Counted from the stretch's first letter, positions 8,719-18,039 are shown. The stretch: DNA of 64,000 bases from Oscillospiraceae bacterium (GCA_025757685.1 CP107220.1:831501-895500), one strand, 5' to 3'. Notes: a model not told the origin generated them from the letters alone. A program made the numbers and translations.

Positions 8719-8834
8719 GCCGTTCTTTGCTTACCGGTAACCCGGAAAGTGAAGAAAGATAAAAGGCAATGCCGTACAGATTTTGCAATAAATGCCTATT
8801 TACACAAAAAAAGGCTGTTAAGTGTAAGTTTTTG

Positions 8835-8863
8835 TTGACCTTGATAACAGCCGGTGTTATAAT
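8835..8863 (+). promoter_or_regulatory. Strong sigma-A promoter
   Basis: TTGACC (8835-8840), 17-bp spacer, TATAAT (8858-8863), about 30 bases before the start codon at 8894. Confidence 0.85.
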
Positions 8864-8893
8864 CTATTCAGAAAATTTAACGGAGGGATTTTC

Positions 8894-9913
8894 ATGAACG
8901 TATTGATTTTTGGCGGTACCGGTTTGCTGGGCTCCGCCGCAGCACAGATTTTTATCGACAGAGGGCATCATGTAAAGACCATTGCACTGCCCCCGCTGCC
9001 GGAAGGCGCACCTATTCCCAAGGAGATGGAGATCGAGTTCGGCAACTTCCTGGAGCTGTCCGATGAGCAGCTGGAAGCCGCTATGACCGGCATGGATGCA
9101 TTTGTTTATGCTGCCGGTGTGGACGAGCGTGTAGAGTTCCCCGCTCCCGTATATGACGCTTATAAGAAGTACAACATTGATCCTGTGGATCGTTGCCTGG
9201 CTATGGCCAAGAAGTGCGGCGTAAAGCGTTGCGTAGTGCTGGGTTCTTATTTCTCCTGGCTGGCTAAGACGCACCCGGAAATGGATCTTTGCGCAAAGCA
9301 CCCCTATATCCGCTCTCGTATTGATCAGGAGAAAGTGGCTGCAAAATATGCTGATGAGAACATGGGTGTTGGCGTGCTGGAGCTGCCTTACATCTTTGGT
9401 ACACAGCCCGGTCGTCGTCCTGTTTGGGTCATTTTGATCGAGCAGCTGCAGCGGTTTGAGAAATTGCCTTTCACTATGTATCCGGCCGGCGGTACAGCTA
9501 TGCTGACCGTGCGTCAGGTAGGTGAGTGCATCGTTGGCGCTGCGGAGCAGGTACAGGGCTTCCGTGCTTATGGCATCTCCTGCTACAATATGCACTGGAG
9601 AGAGTTCCTGAAGATTGTTTACCGTGCCATGGATGGTATTCAGGATCGTAAGATCGTGGATGTACCGAAATGGACTTTCCAGGCCTTTGGTCTGCATATG
9701 CGCAAGGAATATGCAAAGCGCAATGTACAGTCCGGTATTGATCCCGTAGGTCTGGCTGACATTATGGGTATGGATCTGTTCATTCCCACGGATGACACCA
9801 AGGAACTGGGTTGCACCCCCGATGATATTGAGGCTGCCATCTTTGATTCCATTGCTCTGTCTAAGGCTTCCTTTGAGGGTAAAGCAAAGCTGCTGGAAAT
9901 GAAGGGCGAGTAA
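8894..9913 (+). CDS. NAD(P)-dependent epimerase/dehydratase family protein
   Basis: An extended short-chain dehydrogenase fold. The N-terminal Rossmann glycine motif GGTGLLGS is at residues 7-14, and the VYAAGVDE and VLGSYFSW strands follow. The usual YxxxK catalytic pair is not evident: the best candidate is Y-I-R-S-R near residue 138, with Arg in place of Lys. The substrate cannot be read from the sequence. It is a single-gene unit with a strong promoter, GGAGG Shine-Dalgarno and its own terminator, which suggests high expression. Confidence 0.8.
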   Translation: MNVLIFGGTGLLGSAAAQIFIDRGHHVKTIALPPLPEGAPIPKEMEIEFGNFLELSDEQLEAAMTGMDAFVYAAGVDERVEFPAPVYDAYKKYNIDPVDRCLAMAKKCGVKRCVVLGSYFSWLAKTHPEMDLCAKHPYIRSRIDQEKVAAKYADENMGVGVLELPYIFGTQPGRRPVWVILIEQLQRFEKLPFTMYPAGGTAMLTVRQVGECIVGAAEQVQGFRAYGISCYNMHWREFLKIVYRAMDGIQDRKIVDVPKWTFQAFGLHMRKEYAKRNVQSGIDPVGLADIMGMDLFIPTDDTKELGCTPDDIEAAIFDSIALSKASFEGKAKLLEMKGE

Positions 9914-9933
9914 TCCTACATAATAAAAATATG

Positions 9934-9962
9934 CGCTCCGGAGTATTCCGGAGCGTTGTTTT
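9934..9962 (+). terminator. Rho-independent terminator
   Basis: Nine-bp stem CGCTCCGGA (9934-9942) with TCCGGAGCG (9947-9955), GTAT loop, then TTGTTTT. Confidence 0.85.
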
Positions 9963-9975
9963 ATGCTTTAATGAA

Positions 9976-10010
9976 ATAAAGCGGCAACCGTTCGGCTGCC
10001 GCTTTTTCTG
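9976..10010. terminator. Second, probably bidirectional terminator
   Basis: Stem AAGCGGCA ... TGCCGCTT with CCG/CGG inner pairing, followed by TTTTT on the + strand and an A-rich left flank. It separates the + gene ending at 9913 from the - gene ending at 10021. Confidence 0.7.
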
Positions 10011-10020
10011 TAACGATATT

Positions 10021-11460
10021 TTAGATATGGTTTTTCAGGTAAGACAAAATCAGAGGATTGACCTTGCTGTCATAGTTTTTACCCATGGCGTAATTCTCTC
10101 TGTTAAACCCGTGATTTGCGCCTTTAATGCGATACAGGGTAGCAGACTTGTAGGTCTTAACTGCCTTTTCTGAGTATCGGATGGGCACGCGGCTGTCTGC
10201 CGTGCCGTGAATGATCATCACGTCTTTTTTAAAGTTTTTGATGTTGCCGTAAATATCATAATCGATCAGGGTGGAAATATAATCGCGCCCCACGGTCATC
10301 ACCAGAAAGTTGGCAGTCTTGGGCACATGGCCTTTGTAGTTCTTGGTCATTTCGTCCGCCATATTCAGTCCCGGGTACATCAGGATCAGTCCACGCACCT
10401 TGCTGCTGTTCTTGGAAGCCGTCAGTGCCGACACCAAACCGCCTTGACTGGTGCCCAACAGAAAAATTTTGTTCTTGTCCACCCGCTTGAGCGCCCGCGC
10501 CTTACTTAATACGGACTCTAGGTCCTTTACTTCGGTAAAGACGGTCATATCCGTGGTTTTACCGTTGCTCTTGCTCTTCTTGCTGCCGCCGCAAAAGTCA
10601 AAGCAGTAGGCCACATAGCCGTTCTTGGCCAGCATGGAACAGTAAGCGTTCATGGACTTGTAGGTCAGCCCAAAGCTATGGGACAAAATGACTGTGGGTC
10701 GGTGATAACCGACGCCGTCCGGTACATAGACCTGACCGTAAATGCGGTTCTTGCCCCGTTTGGCCCAAACCGTCTCTGTGTGGTACGCCTGCTTGCGGAT
10801 ATTGGCTTTTACAGTCTTGGTATTGCTCCAAGAGCCGTAATACTTCTTTCCGTTTAAGTTCTTATAAGGCCGCAGGTGCACATAATAAGTGCCGCTGTAT
10901 GGCGCATAGTAGGTGGCCGCCTTGTTGCTGCCGCCCACCAAAATGCTCTCACCGTTTTTGAACTGCTTATTGCGGGCGTAGATCACCTGGTAGCCGCTGG
11001 CAGCGCCCTTTTTCCAGCTGACGGTTATTTTTGCACCACTTGCTTTTGCAGACTGCAAGGTAACTTTTGCCGGCTTGGTGGCGACGGTCAGGGTTTTCGC
11101 TTTTTTGGAATATAATGTTTTCTTTCCGGCCTTTTTGTAGGCGTGGATCTGAAGCTTATAGGTAGTGGCAGGGGACAGCTTTTTGACTGTGCCTTTGATT
11201 GCGCTGCCTTTGGTGGCGGTGAGCACCGTTTTCCATTTTTTGCTCTTGCTGTCATACCGGCGAATGCGGTAGCCGCTGGCACCTTTCACTTTACTCCAGC
11301 TTAGGCTGACGGTGCTTGCAGAGCAGCCGGTCATAGAGAACCTGGCTACTTTGCCGGGTGCAGAAGCAGCCAGCGCCACTTCACCCGGGAACACCATGGT
11401 TAGCACCAAAAAAGCGCTGAAAAGGGCACACAAAGCACGTTTATATGCAGATTTTTTCAA
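10021..11460 (-). CDS. Secreted fibronectin type III-alpha/beta hydrolase fusion
   Basis: A 479-residue exported protein. A signal peptide (KKSAYKRALCALFSAFLVL, cut after ALA) is followed by two FN3-like domains (about 30-120 and 125-215) and a dienelactone-hydrolase-like alpha/beta hydrolase domain. The catalytic triad is visible: GTSQGG (Ser), HGTADSRVP (Asp) and GANHGF (His). It probably acts on an ester or carbohydrate-linked substrate outside the cell, with FN3 modules as spacers or binders. TTG at 11460, about 9 bases after AAGGAG, is preferred over an upstream ATG at 11487 that lies before this Shine-Dalgarno. Confidence 0.8.
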   Translation of the reverse strand: MKKSAYKRALCALFSAFLVLTMVFPGEVALAASAPGKVARFSMTGCSASTVSLSWSKVKGASGYRIRRYDSKSKKWKTVLTATKGSAIKGTVKKLSPATTYKLQIHAYKKAGKKTLYSKKAKTLTVATKPAKVTLQSAKASGAKITVSWKKGAASGYQVIYARNKQFKNGESILVGGSNKAATYYAPYSGTYYVHLRPYKNLNGKKYYGSWSNTKTVKANIRKQAYHTETVWAKRGKNRIYGQVYVPDGVGYHRPTVILSHSFGLTYKSMNAYCSMLAKNGYVAYCFDFCGGSKKSKSNGKTTDMTVFTEVKDLESVLSKARALKRVDKNKIFLLGTSQGGLVSALTASKNSSKVRGLILMYPGLNMADEMTKNYKGHVPKTANFLVMTVGRDYISTLIDYDIYGNIKNFKKDVMIIHGTADSRVPIRYSEKAVKTYKSATLYRIKGANHGFNRENYAMGKNYDSKVNPLILSYLKNHI

Positions 11461-11487
11461 GCTGATCACTCTCCTTAACATTTCCAT

Positions 11488-11660
11488 CGTGTGTCTATCA
11501 TTTTTTGCAGTAGATTAAAATAGGTCCAACCCAGCGCCCGGGCGGCAATCAGGTCAGGCAATCCTGGTCTAACCGATTGGGCCGTACTGCGCCGGTAAGA
11601 TTGGGTTTGAAGTTATAAAAATTTCAGCTGCCTCTCACTTCCTTACGCCCTCATAGTAGC
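11488..11660 (-). promoter_or_regulatory. Promoter and long, possibly structured 5' leader of the FN3-hydrolase gene
   Basis: On the - strand TTTACA and TACTAT, 17 bp apart, lie near 11680-11650 and predict a leader of more than 150 nt. The leader holds several complementary segments (AACCCA with TGGGTT enclosing CAGG-ATTG-CCTG and other short stems). I could not match it to a known riboswitch class. Confidence 0.35.
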
Positions 11661-11731
11661 ACAAACCTTTTCATTTGTAAATAAGCAGACAAAATAATCC
11701 GCAAATGTCTGTTATCCCGGTGAAACCGCAG

Positions 11732-11760
11732 TTGCCTTTCTGCAGATTTGGTAGTATAAT
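11732..11760 (+). promoter_or_regulatory. Sigma-A promoter of the rhodanese-TtcA gene
   Basis: TTGCCT (11732-11737), 17-bp spacer, TATAAT (11755-11760). The predicted transcript start near 11767 makes ATG 11793 a better start than ATG 11775. Confidence 0.8.
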
Positions 11761-11792
11761 AGCGGGGAAGTTTTATGACAGGACGAGGGTAT

Positions 11793-12926
11793 ATGAAAGA
11801 ACAAATCACCATAGAGGAACTGCTGGCGCTGGAACCGGGCAGCTACCTGCTTTATGATATGCGGGACCGCTATTCCTTTGATTACGGCGCCATTCCCGGT
11901 GCAGAGCATAAAGAACAGACGGCGATCTTAGAAGCGGCGGACAGCCTACCGAAGGACATGCCGGTCATCATCTGCTGCAAAAGCGGTCTCCTTAGTGATG
12001 CGGTGGCCGAGGAGCTGCGCACCCGTGGGGTACAGGCCATGAATTTACAGGGCGGCTACTACGGCTACCTGATGCAAAGCCTGCACTTTGAGGCGGATAA
12101 AGCGAAAGAAGTGCAGCACAGTATTCACAAGAAGTTTCATAAAGAAATTTGGAGCCGCTTTACTGCTGCTTTGGACGAATACAGACTGTTGCAGTCGGGT
12201 GATAAGGTGGCCGTTTGTATCAGCGGCGGCAAGGACAGTATGCTGATGGCGCTGCTGTTCCAGGAACTGCAAAAGCACAGTCGCTTTCCCTTTGAAGTGG
12301 TGTATCTGGTGATGGATCCGGGTTACAGTCCCAAGAACCGGGAGGTGATTGAGCGCAACGCCCGCACCTTAGGACTGCCCATTACCGTGTTTGAGACAGA
12401 TATTTTCTCATCCGTTTTGCATATTGAAAAGTCGCCCTGCTATATCTGCGCCCGTATGCGCCGTGGGCATTTGTATAACAAGGCCAAGGAGTTGGGCTGC
12501 AACAAGATCGCCCTGGGTCACCATTACGACGATGTAATCGAGACGATTTTAATGGGCATGCTGTACGGAGGCCAGGTGCAAACCATGATGCCCAAGCTGC
12601 ACAGCACCAACTTTGCCGGTATGGAACTGATCCGCCCGCTGTACTTGGTGCGGGAAAGCAGCATTGAACACTGGCGGGATTATAACGGCCTGCACTTTAT
12701 CCAGTGCGCCTGCAAGTTTACGGACACCTGCACCTCTTGCAACCCGGACAATACTTCCAAGCGTAAGCGTACCAAGGAACTGATCCAAATGCTGCATGCA
12801 GAAAGTCCACAGGTGGAAAGCAACATCTTCCGCAGTGTGGAGCATGTGAATATTGACACAGTGATCGGCTACAAGCAGCACGGTCAGCTTCATTCGTTCC
12901 TGGACAGTTATGATGAAACCGAATAA
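11793..12926 (+). CDS. Rhodanese-like domain fused to TtcA-family PP-loop protein
   Basis: The first 100 residues form a rhodanese domain (YLLYDMRDRYSFDYGAIPGA, active-site loop CCKSGLLS). The rest is a PP-loop ATPase with SGGKDS, CYICARMRRG (CxxC) and GHHYDDVIETI, as in TtcA, which makes 2-thiocytidine in tRNA using an Fe-S cluster. The fusion suggests that the rhodanese domain passes persulfide sulfur directly to the thiolation site; this is inferred. ATG 11793 (GAGGGTAT upstream) is used; ATG 11775 would leave almost no leader. The tRNA target is not proven. Confidence 0.85.
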   Translation: MKEQITIEELLALEPGSYLLYDMRDRYSFDYGAIPGAEHKEQTAILEAADSLPKDMPVIICCKSGLLSDAVAEELRTRGVQAMNLQGGYYGYLMQSLHFEADKAKEVQHSIHKKFHKEIWSRFTAALDEYRLLQSGDKVAVCISGGKDSMLMALLFQELQKHSRFPFEVVYLVMDPGYSPKNREVIERNARTLGLPITVFETDIFSSVLHIEKSPCYICARMRRGHLYNKAKELGCNKIALGHHYDDVIETILMGMLYGGQVQTMMPKLHSTNFAGMELIRPLYLVRESSIEHWRDYNGLHFIQCACKFTDTCTSCNPDNTSKRKRTKELIQMLHAESPQVESNIFRSVEHVNIDTVIGYKQHGQLHSFLDSYDETE

Positions 12927-12940
12927 GCCTAAATAAAATG

Positions 12941-12970
12941 AACCCCGGAGTACAAACTCCGGGGTCTTTT
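12941..12970. terminator. Bidirectional terminator between ttcA-like gene and hppA
   Basis: Nine-bp perfect stem CCCCGGAGT (12943-12951) with ACTCCGGGG, loop ACAA, with T-rich tails on both strands. Confidence 0.9.
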
Positions 12971-12985
12971 GTATCTGATTTGGTT

Positions 12986-15028
12986 TTAGAAGTTCAGCAG
13001 ACCTGCGCCGCCGTTGACTGCCATAAAGGCAGAGGAGAACACCAAAGACACAATGGTCATCAGCTTAATAAGAATGTTGATAGACGGGCCGGAGGTGTCC
13101 TTAAAGGGATCGCCTACGGTGTCGCCAACCACGGCAGCCTTATGGGCTTCAGAGCCTTTGCCGCCGTCTTTCAGACCCTCAATGTACTTTTTGGCATTGT
13201 CCCAGGCACCGCCACTATTGGCCATAAAGATTGCCATCATAACGCCGCTGACCAGCGCACCTGCCAGCAGACCGCCCAGGCTCTCAACACCCAGCAGGAA
13301 GCCTACCAGTAAAGGAGCCACCACTGCCATAATGCCGGGCAGAATCATCTCTTTAAGTGCTGCGGTAGTGGAGATGGACACGCACTTGGTGTAGTCCGGC
13401 TTCTCCGTACCCTTTAAGATGCCGGGTTTCTCCCGGAATTGGCGGCGCACTTCCTCGATCATCTTGTTCGCAGCCTTGCCAACGGAACTCATGGTAAAGG
13501 CAGAGAACAGGAAGGGGAGCATACCGCCCAAGAACAAGCCTGCCACAACTTTGGCATCCAAAATGCTCATACCGCCACTGGTGATATTCGTAGTTTCTGC
13601 AAAGGAGGCGAACAGCGCCAGCGCCGTCAAAGCGGCAGAACCGATGGCAAAGCCTTTGCCTACTGCGGCTGTGGTGTTACCTACGCTGTCCAGCTTATCG
13701 GTGATCTTGCGCACAGAGCCATCCAGTTCACTCATCTCGGCAATACCGCCGGCATTGTCCGCAATCGGACCGTAAGCGTCCACCGCCACGGTGATCCCGG
13801 TGGTAGACAGCATACCTACGGCAGCAAGTGCGATACCGTAAAGACCTAAGAATTTGTAAGACAGCAGTATACCCACAGCGATAAACAGCACCGGAATGGC
13901 GGTGGAACGCATGCCCACGCTCATACCGCTGATAATGTTGGTTGCAGCGCCGGTTTTGGAGCTTTCTGCAATTTCTTTTACGGATTTATAGTGATCGGAA
14001 GTATAAATTTCCGTCAGCTTACCGATGGCAGTGCCCACGATCAGGCCGCACAGCACACACCAAAAGCCGTTCATGGTGCCCAGCATAAAGTGGCTCAGCA
14101 ACCCGGCGGCAAGGATCACCAGCGCCGTTGCCGTATATTCGCCCCGGTTCAAGGCGCGCTGCGGGTCCGTGCCGTCCTTGGCGCGTACAAAGAATGTGGC
14201 GATCACGGAACCGAGAATGCCCACGCCGCACAGCACCAGCGGGAAGATCGCCGCATACAGGCGACTGCTGACGGTGGTAGCCGCAAATGCCAAGGTGATG
14301 GCAGAGATAATGGAGCCAACATAGCTTTCAAACAAATCGGCGCCCATACCGGCTACATCGCCCACATTGTCACCCACATTGTCTGCAATGGTTGCCGGGT
14401 TGCGGGGATCGTCCTCCGGAATACCTGCCTCCACTTTGCCCACCAGATCGGCGCCTACATCCGCAGCCTTGGTATAAATACCGCCGCCGACACGGGCAAA
14501 CAGAGCGATAGAAGACGCACCCAAACTAAAGCCTGTGAGAATATTCAGAGCAGAGGCATTGCTCACCAGATCGTACTTACTGTTTAGGAACAGGAAGATT
14601 AAACCCACGCCGATGACGCCCAGGCCGACCACAGACAAACCCATCACGGCACCGCCGCTAAAGGCAATCTTTAGTGCTTTATTCATGCCTCGCTCCCGCG
14701 CAGCATTGGCGGTGCGCACATTGGCTTTAGTGGCCACGGTCATACCAAAGAACCCGGCCAGGGTAGAGAACAGAGCGCCCAGCACAAAGCAAACGGCGGT
14801 GAGCCAGTTGATCACCAAGCCGATCACTACAAACAGTACCACGGCAAAAACAATCAGAATTCGATACTCGGCAAACAAAAAGGCGCGAGCGCCGGTGGCG
14901 ATGGCGTCGGCAATCTCTTTCATCTTTGCCGTGCCGGCGTCTTTCTTACCGATATAGCGTGCAGTGAACAGGGCGAACAGCAGCGCCACCAAACCGCACA
15001 CAGGTACAAGGTACAATAACTTTTCCAT
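12986..15028 (-). CDS. hppA: Membrane-bound ion-translocating pyrophosphatase
   Basis: A 680-residue polytopic protein of about 16 membrane helices that couples pyrophosphate hydrolysis to H+ or Na+ export. The substrate loop DVGADLVGKVEAGIPEDDPRN and IADNVGDNVGDVAGMGADLFES near residue 195 are diagnostic, as is VGDTVGDPFKDTSGP at the C-terminus. The GNTTAA motif (Ala rather than Lys) is the mark of K+-dependent enzymes. Whether it pumps Na+ or H+ is not settled by what I can read. GGGAG precedes the ATG, and the gene has its own promoter and terminator. Confidence 0.95.
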   Translation of the reverse strand: MEKLLYLVPVCGLVALLFALFTARYIGKKDAGTAKMKEIADAIATGARAFLFAEYRILIVFAVVLFVVIGLVINWLTAVCFVLGALFSTLAGFFGMTVATKANVRTANAARERGMNKALKIAFSGGAVMGLSVVGLGVIGVGLIFLFLNSKYDLVSNASALNILTGFSLGASSIALFARVGGGIYTKAADVGADLVGKVEAGIPEDDPRNPATIADNVGDNVGDVAGMGADLFESYVGSIISAITLAFAATTVSSRLYAAIFPLVLCGVGILGSVIATFFVRAKDGTDPQRALNRGEYTATALVILAAGLLSHFMLGTMNGFWCVLCGLIVGTAIGKLTEIYTSDHYKSVKEIAESSKTGAATNIISGMSVGMRSTAIPVLFIAVGILLSYKFLGLYGIALAAVGMLSTTGITVAVDAYGPIADNAGGIAEMSELDGSVRKITDKLDSVGNTTAAVGKGFAIGSAALTALALFASFAETTNITSGGMSILDAKVVAGLFLGGMLPFLFSAFTMSSVGKAANKMIEEVRRQFREKPGILKGTEKPDYTKCVSISTTAALKEMILPGIMAVVAPLLVGFLLGVESLGGLLAGALVSGVMMAIFMANSGGAWDNAKKYIEGLKDGGKGSEAHKAAVVGDTVGDPFKDTSGPSINILIKLMTIVSLVFSSAFMAVNGGAGLLNF

Positions 15029-15088
15029 AAATTAACCACTCCCGGTCCGAATTCCGGCAAAGCCGAGAATTCTTATACTTTATTCTAT

Positions 15089-15117
15089 TTTTACCATACT
15101 TGTAAGAAAAAGTCAAC
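15089..15117 (-). promoter_or_regulatory. Putative promoter of hppA
   Basis: On the - strand TTGACT (15117-15112), 17-bp spacer, TAAAAA (15094-15089). An imperfect GAATTC-flanked hairpin lies in the leader. Confidence 0.5.
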
Positions 15118-15233
15118 AAACAAAATAGCCGCCGTTTATTAAGAATTGTTTATGTTTGACAAAAATATGCAAAAAAGGCGATATAAGTGCATAAGATTTC
15201 GTATACCGGCCCAAAACAGTCCGGCGTGTGCAT

Positions 15234-15267
15234 AAAAAAACAGTACGGCAGAACCGTACTGTTTTTA
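15234..15267. terminator. Terminator of the GPH symporter gene (bidirectional)
   Basis: Stem CAGTACGG (15241-15248) with CCGTACTG (15254-15261), flanked by A7 on the left and T5 on the right. It sits downstream of the - strand gene at 15292. Confidence 0.9.
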
Positions 15268-15291
15268 TCGCTATAAAATAGTATGTAAGAC

Positions 15292-16809
15292 TTAGTCGGC
15301 AGTTTTTTCGTTCTGCTCTGCCAAACGGGCAGCGCGCTTCTCCGCCAGTTCCACGATCATCTGCTGCTGCAGGTCACCGTGAATGTTGTAGAACAGGAAA
15401 GACAGACCGTAAAGGCCACGGGCCAAACCGGGCAGGATACAGAACACCGCCCAAATACCGGACAGAATAGCGGGATCCGTTTGAGGCACAGCGTTGCCCA
15501 GGGAGTCGGTGAGGGGAATGTAGTTAATCCAGGTCAGTACCATACCGGACATCCAAGAAGTAATAGAAGTTGCCAGTTTCTGAAAGTAGCCCTGTACGGT
15601 GGTTACCAGCGCTTCGTTACGCAGACCGTGCTTCCATTCCATATAGTCCAGAGCTTCTGCGGTCAAAATGGGGTTAACCACCTGAATGACTTTATTGGGC
15701 AGGCCGCAAATGGTCAGACCGAAGACCACCCAAATGAAGTTGAGAATTCTGTGGTCGCCGAAAGTCTGGCCAAAGGGGTGGTAACCGATAAAGAACAGAG
15801 TAAAGTAAGCCACACCGCCAAACACACCGGCCAAGATTGCCGTTACGCGAGCACCCAGCCTCTTAACCAGTTTGGCAGCCATAGGCACCATCAGGTAGTT
15901 GGGAATACCGGTAAATAGACCGCAGATGGTCTGGTTCATAATGGCGCCGGTATTGTTTAGCCAGAAGTACTGCTCGGAGGAGCCGCCTACGGCCTTAAAG
16001 TTGTTAAAGAAATCCGACAGAATGATGGCAAACAGGGGACGGTTGGAGAAGATCTCCTTAATGGACTGGAGAACAGAGGTCTCGTTCATCTCCTCGCGGC
16101 TCATCAGCGGCACCCGCTCCCGCATATTGAAGAACCCGAACACCGAGAACCCGGCGCAAAGGATCAACATACAGTAGGCGAAGCCGGAGTACACGCCCTG
16201 CATGGTAATGTTCTTATTAACCTTTGGCAGCAGCTGTACAAACACGGGAACCAGTGAGGGCAGCCAGGTGCCGAACAGCTCAAAAAACTTGGTGGTGGTA
16301 ATTAAGTTATTTCGCTCGTCGTTATTTGGCGTTATGTTATAAACAAGCAGCCAGTAGGCGCCGAAGTAGCTCATACCCAGACCGTACAGTAATATGCCTA
16401 TGGCGGACCAAACGATCTTTTGTGTGGAATTCAGATCCGGAGCGGTAAACATCATATAGCCGCCGATGAGCCACATAGGCAGGGACAGGATCAAGAACGG
16501 CCGAATACGCCCCCAACGGGTACGGGTACGGTCAATGATCAGTCCGCTGATGGTATCGTCCGCCGCATCATAAATGGAGGCAAACAGGTTGATGTTTGCG
16601 TACGCGGTGGTGTTCAGCTTTAAAAACTGGATCATAAAGAATTCCTTGAACGCACTGGTAAACTGGTCCAAGTTCTTCTTACCGAAGTTCACCAGCACAA
16701 AGGCGGCGATCTCCTTCGGTGACAAGTAGCGCTTTTTGGTATAGGCCAGCCTTTCCAATTCTTCCAGTTCAGAATCGTTTAGCTGCTGAGACTCAACTTT
16801 TTCTGCCAA
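15292..16809 (-). CDS. GPH-family glycoside-pentoside-hexuronide:cation symporter
   Basis: A 505-residue MFS-fold transporter with about 12 membrane segments. After a charged cytoplasmic N-terminus it has YDAADDTISGLIIDRTRTRWGRIRPFLI, the MelB-type signature containing the cation-site aspartates and the R-x-G-R-x-RP loop. These proteins import sugars or glycosides with Na+ or H+. The substrate is unknown; an arabinofuranosidase 5 kb away makes a pentoside possible. The start is TTG at 16809, 6 bases after GAGGGAA. It is transcribed alone. Confidence 0.85.
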   Translation of the reverse strand: MAEKVESQQLNDSELEELERLAYTKKRYLSPKEIAAFVLVNFGKKNLDQFTSAFKEFFMIQFLKLNTTAYANINLFASIYDAADDTISGLIIDRTRTRWGRIRPFLILSLPMWLIGGYMMFTAPDLNSTQKIVWSAIGILLYGLGMSYFGAYWLLVYNITPNNDERNNLITTTKFFELFGTWLPSLVPVFVQLLPKVNKNITMQGVYSGFAYCMLILCAGFSVFGFFNMRERVPLMSREEMNETSVLQSIKEIFSNRPLFAIILSDFFNNFKAVGGSSEQYFWLNNTGAIMNQTICGLFTGIPNYLMVPMAAKLVKRLGARVTAILAGVFGGVAYFTLFFIGYHPFGQTFGDHRILNFIWVVFGLTICGLPNKVIQVVNPILTAEALDYMEWKHGLRNEALVTTVQGYFQKLATSITSWMSGMVLTWINYIPLTDSLGNAVPQTDPAILSGIWAVFCILPGLARGLYGLSFLFYNIHGDLQQQMIVELAEKRAARLAEQNEKTAD

Positions 16810-16858
16810 AACATTCCCTCATTTCAGGGCCGTAGCCCAACAAAATCATAACGATATA

Positions 16859-16887
16859 ATTTTAGCATAATAAGTAGAGCAAATCAA
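16859..16887 (-). promoter_or_regulatory. Promoter of the GPH symporter gene
   Basis: On the - strand TTGATT (16887-16882), 17-bp spacer, TAAAAT (16864-16859). Confidence 0.75.
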
Positions 16888-16979
16888 CACTTTTTTCTGT
16901 ACAAAAGTAACAAGATAATGCACGATGAGAAAAGTTGTGTAACATTTCTCCTGGCTTTTGATTTTTGCCGGCAATTCTA

Positions 16980-17008
16980 TTGACAACCGGCGCCAAACAT
17001 TATAAAAT
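16980..17008 (+). promoter_or_regulatory. Promoter of the zinc-ribbon membrane protein gene
   Basis: TTGACA (16980-16985), 17-bp spacer, TAAAAT (17003-17008). It is divergent from the symporter promoter. Confidence 0.75.
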
Positions 17009-17108
17009 ATTTTGGTGAATATGATGGCTGTAACGGACTGATATTCGTTTCCATATTCGTTTTCATTGATAACAGAACCAGCGCCACGGCGCCGAAAGGA
17101 TGTAGACT

Positions 17109-18035
17109 ATGGCATCGACCTGCCCCAACTGCGGCAAAAAATTACATTTTTGGAACATTAAGGCGGAGTGCTCCGCCTGCGGTGTGAGCATTCCTAATTT
17201 TGATTGGGAGGCCAGACTGGAGGAGGACAACCGCAATGCGGAAAAAGCCTTCGGCGTGTTTAACCGCACCCTCAGCCGTATGGCGTATTCCATGTGGGGC
17301 ACCAAGCTGCGCATTGCTCGCCTGGTGCTGACCTTTTTGCCGGCTGTGGGTTTCATTTTACCCTGGTCCAATATCAAAGGCACCGGCTCCAGCTTTGTGC
17401 TGAGTATTCTCGCTTTTGACGGTAGCAAGTCGCTGATTGACTTTTTCAAGGCGTTTTTTGGCGATGTAGGACTGTTTACCACAACTATGGGTATGGAGGG
17501 CTACGGCGGTCCGGTGACCCTTGGTGTGATTGGCTACTTCCTGTTCTTACTCAGCGCTTTATTTATTGTGATCGCATTCTTTATGGTACTGATCCGCTGC
17601 AAGAATTCCAAGACCAAGACGACCATTGTTTTTGATGTACTGTCTGTTGCGGCTTCTGTCGCCGCCGTAATCTGCTTTACCGTTGGCGGTCAGCGGGGCG
17701 CGGATCTGGGTGCATTCAGCTTTGGCGGCAACGCGGCTCTGGCACCCAGCGGTTCCATCGGTTGGGGCTACTTTGTGGCGCTGCTTTTGCTGCTGGTTGC
17801 CACCGGCATGAACATTGCCGTTGTTAAAGCGCCGGCCAAGTCTGACGAGCAGTTGGAGAACGAACGCCTGGCGCGGGTGGCTGCGAAAGAAGAAAAAGAG
17901 CGCCTGGCTGAAGAAAAACGGGAACTGGAGCGCGTACAGGCTGCCAAGAAAGCCCAGGAAGAAGAAAAAGCTAAGGTGGAAGAAGCCAAGCGAAAGCTGG
18001 CTGCCAAAGCGGAAAAGCGTAAGAACAAGAAATAA
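17109..18035 (+). CDS. Zinc-ribbon membrane protein with coiled-coil tail (unknown function)
   Basis: Not recognised as a characterised family. The N-terminus is a zinc ribbon (CPNCGKKLHFWNIKAECSACG, two CxxC pairs), followed by four membrane segments between about residues 70 and 240 and a long K/E/A-rich coiled coil from 248 to the end. The layout suggests a membrane protein with both ends in the cytoplasm. It has its own promoter, and a terminator follows directly. The role is not predictable from the sequence. Confidence 0.7.
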   Translation: MASTCPNCGKKLHFWNIKAECSACGVSIPNFDWEARLEEDNRNAEKAFGVFNRTLSRMAYSMWGTKLRIARLVLTFLPAVGFILPWSNIKGTGSSFVLSILAFDGSKSLIDFFKAFFGDVGLFTTTMGMEGYGGPVTLGVIGYFLFLLSALFIVIAFFMVLIRCKNSKTKTTIVFDVLSVAASVAAVICFTVGGQRGADLGAFSFGGNAALAPSGSIGWGYFVALLLLLVATGMNIAVVKAPAKSDEQLENERLARVAAKEEKERLAEEKRELERVQAAKKAQEEEKAKVEEAKRKLAAKAEKRKNKK

Positions 18036-18039
18036 ACCA

